From JBBDXS01 sp964418365 (GTDB lineage: Bacteria > Chloroflexota > Dehalococcoidia > DSTF01 > RBG-16-68-14): a stretch of 15,094 nt of DNA. Position numbers and translations under genes: made by a program. The notes under the pieces are model-generated. The model did not search any database. It was not told where the DNA came from and saw only the letters and a program-made list of their open reading frames with translations. This document shows positions 1-5,620 of the stretch, piece after piece. The first letter of the stretch is position 1. Every line of letters begins with the position of its first letter. The DNA lies in NCBI GenBank assembly GCA_964418365.1, contig CAYQLM010000076.1:1-15094 (forward strand), in the 5' to 3' direction.

Positions 1-75
<75 letters not shown>

Positions 76-86
76 CTAATAGGAAA

Positions 87-102
87 ATTACACGATTACA
101 CG
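87..102. repeat. Tandem 8-bp direct repeat upstream of TA operon
   Basis: ATTACACG occurs twice back to back (87-94 and 95-102), about 20 bp upstream of the -35 element of the toxin-antitoxin promoter. TA operons are usually autoregulated by the antitoxin HTH protein, so a paired half-site here could be an operator. The function is inferred; only the repeat is seen. Confidence 0.4.
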
Positions 103-121
103 GAAAGTATGTAAATAGGAC

Positions 122-150
122 TTGACGGGTTCGCGAGAATCAACTATTCT
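122..150 (+). promoter_or_regulatory. Sigma70-type promoter of the higBA-like operon
   Basis: TTGACG (122-127) and TATTCT (145-150) are separated by exactly 17 bp. Transcription should start near 157, only a few bases before the ATG at 163, so the toxin mRNA would be almost leaderless. No good Shine-Dalgarno precedes the toxin, which is consistent. The antitoxin downstream has a good one, which may favour antitoxin translation (inference). Confidence 0.6.
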
Positions 151-162
151 TTGGGCGATGGC

Positions 163-465
163 ATGGATGTCAGATTTGGAGACGATGACCTCGACCGACT
201 GGAAACCGACGCTCGCTTCACGGCGAAGCTGCCACCGGAAGTCGTCACGAGGTATCGAAAAGTGCTCCACTTCATCAGACAAGCCGTTGACGAACGGGAG
301 CTTCGGGCTTGGCCAGCTCTCCATTTCGAAAAGCTGGAAGAGCCGATGGAAGGCGACTACTCGATGCGGCTGAACAGACAATGGCGAGTGCTTGCAGACT
401 TAGAAGGGACTGCACCGAAGAAGGTTGTCGTCATTCAAAAGATAGACAATCACTACAGCGACTGA
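163..465 (+). CDS. higB: HigB-like RelE/ParE-superfamily toxin
   Basis: A 100-residue protein with the layout of the HigB/RelE plasmid-killer family: an N-terminal MDVRFGDDDL strand-helix start, two helices (about 22-50), the FEKLEE and YSMRLNRQWRVLAD strands, and a C-terminal IDNHY. Family members are ribosome-dependent mRNA endonucleases that cut messages during translation and are neutralised by the adjacent HigA. The open frame also has a TTG at 151, but ATG 163 aligns with the family N-terminus and fits the promoter. The antitoxin gene follows 16 bp downstream, in toxin-first order, which is typical of higBA. Base composition is clearly less GC-rich than the genes after 2300, suggesting acquired DNA. 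Toxin activity itself cannot be judged from sequence. Confidence 0.85.
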   Translation: MDVRFGDDDLDRLETDARFTAKLPPEVVTRYRKVLHFIRQAVDERELRAWPALHFEKLEEPMEGDYSMRLNRQWRVLADLEGTAPKKVVVIQKIDNHYSD

Positions 466-481
466 ACAGAAGGGAAGATTA

Positions 482-1630
482 ATGGTTCAACGAGTGCCGG
501 CAGAGGTGTTCTCCCCAGGAGAGTACATTAAGGAGTTCCTGGAGGGTCGCGGCTGGACGCAGAGTGATCTAGCCGAAATACTCGGTCGTCCTCTTCAACT
601 GGTAAGCGACGTCATCCTAGACAAGCGGCGCATAACGCCCGAAACGGCCAAGGGCTTGGCAGAAGCCTTCGATACCAGCGCTCAGTTGTGGCTAAATCTT
701 GACTCGGCCTGGCAACTGTACAAGACCAGAGGCTCGGCTGCTGATCCGGCTATTGGATTGCGCGCTCAAATTTATTCAAAAGGACCAATCAACGAAATGG
801 TGAAACGCGGTTGGCTCGAATATTCCAGCAATCCCGAAGTCCTAAAGCAAAGGATCTTGGAATTCTACGAGATTAAGAGCCTGGCCGAAGTGCCAACTAT
901 CATGCGCGCCGCAGCGCGAATGTCTACCTCATATGATTCGCTCACTCCTGCCCAGCAATCATGGATGTGCCGGGCGATTCATCTCGGGAGAACGGTGCCC
1001 ATTAGTTCAACTTTTGACAGTAAGCGAGTGAGCGATCTGCTTGCGAAGCTTCATGGACACCTAAACTATCCTGAGGAAATTCGGCATGTGCCGGATGTTC
1101 TCGCCGCAGCTGGTGTCCGATTCATAATCGTTGAGCACCTAGCGAAGACAAAAGTCGATGGCGCTTGCCTCTGGCTCGATGAGAAGTCACCGATTATTGC
1201 GGTGTCTCTTCGTTACGACCGGATAGACTACTTTTGGTTCACACTGATGCATGAGTTGGCTCATGCTGCTCACGGCGATGGATGGAAGAACGCCTTCCTC
1301 GCGTTTGATGAGCGACTTGTCGGCGAGAACTCATTGACGAGAGAAGAGAAACCCGACTTCGAGATCGAGGCCGACAAGTTCGCTGAGGAGGCACTAATTC
1401 CACAGGACAAGTTCGATGACTTCGTTGACAGAAAAGGGCCGTTGTTCTCGGAGAGAGACGTTCGTGGATTCGCGAGCCTCCATGCTGTGCATCCTGGCCT
1501 AGTAGTTGGTCAGTTGCACCATCGCGGCACGACGTATTCAAAGTTCAGGCATATGCTAGTGAAGATTCGCGACCAACTAACATCGTCTGCACTTACTGAT
1601 GGCTGGGGCCATGCTATTCCAGCAACGTGA
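482..1630 (+). CDS. higA: HigA-type HTH antitoxin fused to ImmA/IrrE metallopeptidase
   Basis: This 382-residue protein has two parts. Residues 10-85 form an XRE/HigA helix-turn-helix (GWTQSDLAEILGRP, then the WLNLDSAWQLYK signature of HigA antitoxins). Residues about 170-350 form an ImmA/IrrE-like Zn-peptidase domain with HELAH (H257, E258, H261) and a downstream EIEADKFAEEALIP motif in which E296 is the probable third ligand. A stand-alone HigA is about 100 residues; fused versions are known. It should bind HigB and repress the operon, while the protease part may cleave a repressor or the antitoxin itself (inference). A strong Shine-Dalgarno (AGAAGGGAAG) ends about 4 nt before ATG 482. Its TGA touches a GTG of the next frame, and the next gene follows closely. 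Low GC, like its neighbours. Confidence 0.85.
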   Translation: MVQRVPAEVFSPGEYIKEFLEGRGWTQSDLAEILGRPLQLVSDVILDKRRITPETAKGLAEAFDTSAQLWLNLDSAWQLYKTRGSAADPAIGLRAQIYSKGPINEMVKRGWLEYSSNPEVLKQRILEFYEIKSLAEVPTIMRAAARMSTSYDSLTPAQQSWMCRAIHLGRTVPISSTFDSKRVSDLLAKLHGHLNYPEEIRHVPDVLAAAGVRFIIVEHLAKTKVDGACLWLDEKSPIIAVSLRYDRIDYFWFTLMHELAHAAHGDGWKNAFLAFDERLVGENSLTREEKPDFEIEADKFAEEALIPQDKFDDFVDRKGPLFSERDVRGFASLHAVHPGLVVGQLHHRGTTYSKFRHMLVKIRDQLTSSALTDGWGHAIPAT

Positions 1631-1647
1631 CTCTGAGAGGAAAACGA

Positions 1648-2115
1648 ATGGCTACCTACAACGAACAGTTGCAGAAAATAGTAGATAAGTACATCCAGGC
1701 TGGCGAGGAATGGCCCGCTGAGTCGCGACAGGTCGCGGCTTGGGCCATAAGGGAAAAGCTGTGGCAGCCGCATCCTTCGTCATTGGTGAGTCAATGCGCC
1801 GAAGCCCTCTCCCAGGCAATGAGAGAGGAATACATCGTTGATGATCAAGGACGGGCCGTGCGCGCAAAACACGCGGCGAGACTTGAACAGAAAGTTCTCT
1901 GGGCCGACATTAGGACAGCACCGCGGCAAAATATGGAGATCGCCTTCAAGCAACGCCGCCGGGCCATACTAGGCGACTGCCGCCAACTGAAGCTGGATGT
2001 CGATTCCTTCAATGAGAATCGGACTCCGGCGGAGCCCATCCAAATGGTCTTTGACTTCACGAATGACTTGCTGGAATTGGAAGCCTTGGCCAAGGCGGGC
2101 GAAGCAGCCGCCTAG
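1648..2115 (+). CDS. Unrecognised third gene of the TA operon
   Basis: A 155-residue soluble, charged protein that I do not recognise. No signal peptide or membrane segment is seen. Residues about 20-65 (WPAESRQVAAWAIREK, then SLVSQCAEALSQAMREEYIV and a basic stretch) could form a small winged-helix DNA-binding fold. Residues about 75-150 look helical, with an FKQRRRA basic patch and an acidic, leucine-rich end (DFTNDLLELEALAKAG). I chose ATG 1648 because GAGAGG at 1635-1640 lies 7 nt upstream. An in-frame GTG at 1627 overlaps the previous stop. The 17-bp gap and matching low GC make it part of the TA operon. It could be a co-repressor, chaperone or protease target; none of these is shown. 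Confidence 0.75.
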   Translation: MATYNEQLQKIVDKYIQAGEEWPAESRQVAAWAIREKLWQPHPSSLVSQCAEALSQAMREEYIVDDQGRAVRAKHAARLEQKVLWADIRTAPRQNMEIAFKQRRRAILGDCRQLKLDVDSFNENRTPAEPIQMVFDFTNDLLELEALAKAGEAAA

Positions 2116-2159
2116 CAGCGTCTCCACCGTGCCTCTGTCGCCTTCTAAGCTATTTCGGA

Positions 2160-2187
2160 GTGCCGCTTTTGGAAAGCTTGGCGGCAC
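2160..2187 (+). terminator. Possible stem-loop after the TA operon
   Basis: GTGCCGC (2160-2166) pairs perfectly with GCGGCAC (2181-2187) around a 14-nt loop, 45 bp after the third gene ends. No T-run follows, so it is not a canonical intrinsic terminator. The rest of the gap (2116-2324) holds no convincing gene. Its high-GC part, from about 2210, reads open into ssuD but looks non-coding. TGATAC at 2305-2310 could be a weak ssuD -10. Confidence 0.3.
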
Positions 2188-2324
2188 GCAATCTGTCACC
2201 CCTCAGGCCACTTAGCCGCCGCGCTACGGCCTTCGCGCTTGGCTCCGGCTCGGCTTCATCTGCAAATCCCGTCAACCCCCAAACTGACCCACTACCGAAT
2301 CGTGTGATACCTTGGCCTGGCACG

Positions 2325-3452
2325 ATGACTCAGCAAAGCATCGATGTCCTCTGGTTCCTCCCGACCTGGGGCGACGGCCGCTCCGTCGTCGATTACTTCC
2401 CGGACCCTTCGAAGCCATCGGCGGCGGGGCGCGGACGCCGCGCCGACACAGCCTATCTGCGTCAGATCGCGCAGGCGGCAGATCGCATGGGCTTCGTCGG
2501 TGCGCTCACGCCGACGAGCTCAAACTGCGAGGACGCCTGGCTCATCTGCACGGCGCTTGCCAACGACACGGAACGCCTGCGCTTCCTGGTGGCGTTCCGT
2601 CCCGGCTTCCTGCTGCCGACGCTGGCCGCGCAGATGGCGGCCACGATGCAGCGGATCACCAGCGATCGTGTGTTGATCAACGTCGTGACGGGCGGCGACG
2701 CCGATGAACAGCAGGGCTTCGGCGACTTTCTCGATCACGACGCGCGCTACGAACGCACCGAGGAGTTCCTCGATGTGTTCCGGAAGTGCTGGGACGGGCC
2801 GTTCGACTACGAAGGCAAGTACTACAGAGTCGCCGGCGGCGGCCTGAAGACACCGTTCGGGTGGGATGGCCCGCCTCCGCGGCCGGCGATCTACTTTGGC
2901 GGCGCGTCCCCCGCCGCCGAGCGCGTCGCGGCGCGCTATACCGATGTCTATCTCCTCTGGGGTGAGCCGCCGGCGTGGGTGGAGGAACGCGTCACGCGCA
3001 TGCGAGCGCTTGCTCGGGAGCAGGGCAGATCGCTCCGCTTCGGTATCAGGCTGCACGTCATCGCCCGCGAGCGCGAAGAGGACGCCTACGCCGCGGCCGA
3101 GAGCATCCTGCAGTCGATGCGGCCGGAGCAGATCGAGACGGCGATGAAGCGCTTCGCGAACACAGAGTCAGTCGGGCAGCAGCGCATGGCGACGCTCCAC
3201 AATGGGCGGATGGATATGGACGCGTTGTTCGTCTCGCCGAATCTGTGGGCTGGCATCGGCCTGGTCCGGCGCGGCGCGGGCACGGCGCTGGTGGGAAGCT
3301 ACGATCAGATCGCGGAGCGCATCCGGGAGTATGCCGCGATCGGGCTCGATACCTTTATCCTGTCCGGCTATCCGCACCTGGAAGAGTGCTACAACGTGGG
3401 CGAAGAGATCCTGCCGCGTGTGCGCGACATCGTCGCGCTGACCGCCGACTAG
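2325..3452 (+). CDS. ssuD: FMNH2-dependent alkanesulfonate monooxygenase
   Basis: A 375-residue LLM-class flavin monooxygenase closely matching SsuD over its whole length. SsuD uses reduced FMN and O2 to split alkanesulfonates into aldehyde and sulfite, providing sulfur. Residues known to matter in the E. coli enzyme are present: C68 in NCEDAW, R242 and H244 in FGIRLHV, R315 in GLVRRGAGTALVG and Y349 in SGYPHLEE. The frame is open upstream to 2160, but ATG 2325 starts the conserved IDVLWFLPTWGDG segment, so it is chosen; no strong Shine-Dalgarno is visible. A longer insertion (about 20-40, PDPSKPSAAGRGRR) replaces the short loop of the E. coli protein. No ssuE reductase or ssuABC transporter lies nearby, so reduced flavin must come from elsewhere. 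Its stop overlaps the convergent dnaE2 remnant. Confidence 0.92.
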   Translation: MTQQSIDVLWFLPTWGDGRSVVDYFPDPSKPSAAGRGRRADTAYLRQIAQAADRMGFVGALTPTSSNCEDAWLICTALANDTERLRFLVAFRPGFLLPTLAAQMAATMQRITSDRVLINVVTGGDADEQQGFGDFLDHDARYERTEEFLDVFRKCWDGPFDYEGKYYRVAGGGLKTPFGWDGPPPRPAIYFGGASPAAERVAARYTDVYLLWGEPPAWVEERVTRMRALAREQGRSLRFGIRLHVIAREREEDAYAAAESILQSMRPEQIETAMKRFANTESVGQQRMATLHNGRMDMDALFVSPNLWAGIGLVRRGAGTALVGSYDQIAERIREYAAIGLDTFILSGYPHLEECYNVGEEILPRVRDIVALTAD

Positions 3453-4495
3453 CCGTAGAGATCCCGCGCCGCGGCAAAGCAGATCTCCTCCAGCGTCTCG
3501 TCTGCGCTCCGGCCATCGGACGACTCGTAGTCCGGGAAGACGTAGGTGAGGTCGCGCGTGAGATCGAAGCCTTGCTCCCTCACCCCCATCCCCTCTCCCG
3601 CTCGCGGGAGAGGGGCGATCCGTTGATCGCGTCGCGGGCTGTCCTCCACCTTGGGGTGAGGGTCGGGGGCGCAGCGCTCGGCGATGGCGACCGTGTTGCG
3701 GAGCGCCTCCGGCAGCTCCTCGAAGAGCGCCGACATCTCTTCCTGCGACTTAAGGTAGCACTCCGCGTTTTTGCGCCGCAGGTGCTCGGAAGTGTCCAGC
3801 GTGGTGCGGTGCTGGATGGCGACCATCACGTCCTGCAATCGATGCCGCGCGCGCACATGATAGTGGACGTTGTTCGTCGCGACGACATCAAGGTCCATCT
3901 CGCGCGCGAGGGCGACGAGGCCCTGGTTGCGCCGCCGGTCGCCGTAGACGAGGTTGTCTTGCAGCTCGATGAAGAAGCTCTCGCGGCCGAAGAGCGCGGC
4001 GTAGCGCTCGGCCGCGCGTCGCGCCCCCGGCATATCGTACGCGGCGACGAGCCGCGACAGCTCGCCGTTGCGGCAGCCGGAGAGCGCGATGATGCCTTCG
4101 GTGCGGCCGGCCAGCGCGGCGGGATCGAGCGCGGGATCGTCGCGCGGGCTTTCCAGATGCGCCATCGAAAGCAGGCGGCTGAGGTTGGCGTAACCGCGCG
4201 GCGATTCGGCGAGGAGCGTGAGATGCGCCCTCACCCCCGTCCCCTCTCTCTTGGGGAGAGGGGTGGCCGAAGATCGGGGTGAGGGCTGCAGCGTCACCTC
4301 TGCCCCAATGATCGGTTTCACGCCCCACTCGTTCGCGGTAAGGGCGAACTCCATCGCGCCGGCGAGGCCGTCGTGGTCGGTCAGCGCGAGCGCGGAGTAG
4401 CCGAGGCTGCGAGCTTGCAGGACCAACTCGAGCGGCGTGGAGGCGCCTTCCCGGAACGAGAAACAGGAGTGGCAATGGAGCTCTACGTAGAGCAT
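3449..4495 (-). CDS. dnaE2: DnaE2-type PHP domain protein, polymerase part missing
   Basis: These 348 residues match the N-terminus of error-prone polymerase DnaE2: VELHCHSCFSFREGAS, ALTDHDGLAGAMEF, GAEVTL, HLTLLAE, LSGCRNGEL, TNNVHYHVR, then RRKNAECYLKSQEEM. The PHP metal-ligand residues (H7, H9, H41, E66, C141, H211/H213) appear kept. A full DnaE2 exceeds 1000 residues; this frame stops after AAARDLYG, where the polymerase palm should begin, and its TAG shares the palindromic CTAG with the ssuD stop. Residues about 70-90 and 278-309 are encoded by two palindromic repeat elements inserted in frame in loops. The start is 7 nt after the methyltransferase stop, in one operon with imuB. It could be a truncated pseudogene, half of a split polymerase, or a retained PHP phosphatase/nuclease. 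Confidence 0.85.
   Translation of the reverse strand: MLYVELHCHSCFSFREGASTPLELVLQARSLGYSALALTDHDGLAGAMEFALTANEWGVKPIIGAEVTLQPSPRSSATPLPKREGTGVRAHLTLLAESPRGYANLSRLLSMAHLESPRDDPALDPAALAGRTEGIIALSGCRNGELSRLVAAYDMPGARRAAERYAALFGRESFFIELQDNLVYGDRRRNQGLVALAREMDLDVVATNNVHYHVRARHRLQDVMVAIQHRTTLDTSEHLRRKNAECYLKSQEEMSALFEELPEALRNTVAIAERCAPDPHPKVEDSPRRDQRIAPLPRAGEGMGVREQGFDLTRDLTYVFPDYESSDGRSADETLEEICFAAARDLYG
3577..3662. repeat. Palindromic repeat element, copy A, inside dnaE2 remnant
   Basis: Outer arms CCCTCACCCC (3577-3586) and GGGGTGAGGG (3653-3662) are perfect inverted repeats. Inside lies a perfect 12-bp inverted pair, CCCCTCTCCCGC (3590-3601) and GCGGGAGAGGGG (3604-3615), with a 2-nt loop. This family of dispersed CCCTCACCCC/CCCCTCTCCC palindromes is common in intergenic DNA of many bacteria. 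Here it adds about 32 in-frame residues to the protein. Confidence 0.85.
4228..4285. repeat. Palindromic repeat element, copy B, inside dnaE2 remnant
   Basis: It has the same outer arms as copy A: CCCTCACCCC (4228-4237) and GGGGTGAGGG (4276-4285). The inner pair is CCCCTCTC (4241-4248) and GAGAGGGG (4256-4263). It is shorter than copy A (58 against 86 bp). It splits the conserved GAEVTL-HLTLLAE stretch of the PHP domain by about 21 residues without breaking the frame. Confidence 0.85.
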
Positions 4496-4502
4496 CTGTC
4501 GA

Positions 4503-5258
4503 TCAACTCTGTGGGACGAACTTTGCGAGATAAAGCATTGCCTCTACTAATGGAACGGTTCTCTCGTACCGCTCGCTCTCGTACGGCTCGATGGTGTGCA
4601 GCGCGAGCCCGGTCCCTTCGACGAGTAAGTGAAGATCGGCGGGGGAGTAACAGCGGATGCTTTGCGTTACTGCTTGCGATTCCTCGCCAACGGGCCATAT
4701 GCGGTCCAGCATCCGGCAGCCGTCCGCATCGAAGTCATATCGGCCCATGACGTGGCCAATGCGGTACTCTTCGCCATTTCGGCTCGTCCAGTACCAGGGG
4801 GTGAGGATGTCTATGAGCGCGCACGCCCCAGGCTTCAGCCAGCCAGTAACCCGCCGAAGCAGGCGGCGTTGATCGGCGTCGGAGCCGATCCCAAATCCGT
4901 CAAAGTAACAGACGATGTCGAAGGTGCCCGTCAGCTCAACCTTGTAGAAGTCTCCTTCCACAACTGCAAGCTTCCCTTTTCGCACCTCAGCAGCCAACCG
5001 TCGAGCGTTCGCAGCCGATTCCTCTACAATCTCGACAGCGACGACGTCATGGCCCAGGTTCGCGAGCGTCGCGGCGTAGCCGCCGCCAGCCGCTCCTAGT
5101 TCCAGGATCCGCTTCCCGCCTGGGCCAGCAAGGCTTTCGACCGCTGCCGCGTACCTTCTCATCCGGTCTGGGATATTGTCGAGCGAAAAGGTCGCCCACC
5201 TCGCCGGGATGTCAAACCATTTGACCTGCTTCGAGTAGAAGTCTTTCACCCAGTCCAT
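4503..5258 (-). CDS. Class I SAM-dependent methyltransferase
   Basis: This 251-residue Rossmann-fold methyltransferase has motif I ILELGAAGGGYAATLANLG (51-69), the acidic E76 ending beta2 (VVAVEI), EGDF (101-104, D103), and the beta4/beta5 segments FDIVCYFDGFG and LKPGACALIDILTP. The substrate is unknown; the WYWTSRNGEEY and DRIWPVG stretches are not diagnostic to me. The frame is open upstream to 5303, but ATG 5258 has a strong GGGAGGGG Shine-Dalgarno 9 nt upstream and starts the homologous-looking part. It lies between the DUF6504-like gene and the dnaE2 remnant, in the same direction, and ends 7 nt before dnaE2. Methyltransferases are not standard parts of imuB-dnaE2 cassettes, and GC is lower than in imuB, so it may be a later insertion. 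Confidence 0.85.
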   Translation of the reverse strand: MDWVKDFYSKQVKWFDIPARWATFSLDNIPDRMRRYAAAVESLAGPGGKRILELGAAGGGYAATLANLGHDVVAVEIVEESAANARRLAAEVRKGKLAVVEGDFYKVELTGTFDIVCYFDGFGIGSDADQRRLLRRVTGWLKPGACALIDILTPWYWTSRNGEEYRIGHVMGRYDFDADGCRMLDRIWPVGEESQAVTQSIRCYSPADLHLLVEGTGLALHTIEPYESERYERTVPLVEAMLYLAKFVPQS

Positions 5259-5321
5259 CACAGCGCCCCTCCCGCTTGCATATTGCACCACACGCTGAGC
5301 CATCGCGCTCGCTGCGGTCGG

Positions 5322-5340
5322 GATATACCTCAGGTATATC
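5322..5340. promoter_or_regulatory. Perfect 9-1-9 palindrome before the methyltransferase gene
   Basis: GATATACCT-C-AGGTATATC is a perfect 19-bp palindrome in a GC-rich setting. It covers the stop codon of the DUF6504-like gene and lies 64 bp upstream of the methyltransferase start. A 1-nt centre disfavours an RNA hairpin and favours a dimeric repressor operator. It does not match the LexA consensus. The regulator is unknown. Confidence 0.4.
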
Positions 5341-5620
5341 GCTGCTCATGCCATGCGTCTCGCAGATCGTCGTGGAAGATGGTCACGCTTCGGCCGTCTT
5401 CCAGCAGCAGCTCGTAGTACGTGCGCGCGATCGGTTGATCGGTCCACCAACGATCGCCCGTGCGATAGCGGTCGAGCTGCTCGACCACCTGCAGCCATCC
5501 GCCGGCGCGGCTGAGCGCGTTCGGCGCGCCGGTCGCATCGATGCGCACCTCCGCGCTGCGCGGGACGTTCAGACGTCGTAGGGTACGAGGACTGTCCGCT
5601 CTTCGGGATGGCGCGACCAC
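5330..5620 (-). CDS. DUF6504-like small protein of the mutasome operon
   Basis: A small protein of up to 96 residues whose C-terminal 72 (EVRIDATGAPNAL, GGWLQVVEQLDRYRTGDRWWTD, ARTYYELLLEDGRSVTIFHDD) resemble DUF6504-type proteins encoded beside imuB/dnaE2 in actinobacteria. That recognition is from memory and moderate. The function is unknown; the fold looks like a small beta barrel with WW and aromatic residues. The start is uncertain. GTG 5620 would overlap the imuB end by 52 nt and the first 24 residues look unlike a domain, whereas GTG 5548 gives 72 residues starting right at the conserved part. Either way it is tightly linked to imuB and probably translationally coupled to it. Confidence 0.7.
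   Translation of the reverse strand: MVAPSRRADSPRTLRRLNVPRSAEVRIDATGAPNALSRAGGWLQVVEQLDRYRTGDRWWTDQPIARTYYELLLEDGRSVTIFHDDLRDAWHEQRYT

Noticed and set aside
3590..3615. Strong hairpin as an intrinsic terminator
   Set aside because: The 12-bp stem lies inside an open reading frame, has no T-run, and belongs to the dispersed repeat.
2975..4282. 435-codon plus-strand open frame across ssuD and the dnaE2 remnant
   Set aside because: It overlaps two well-supported genes in other frames, its protein is low-complexity Arg/Ala-rich, and its middle is the shadow of the palindromic repeats.
3577..4285. CRISPR-like repeats
   Set aside because: There are only two copies, with different lengths and about 565 bp between them; the arms are palindromic elements, not an array.
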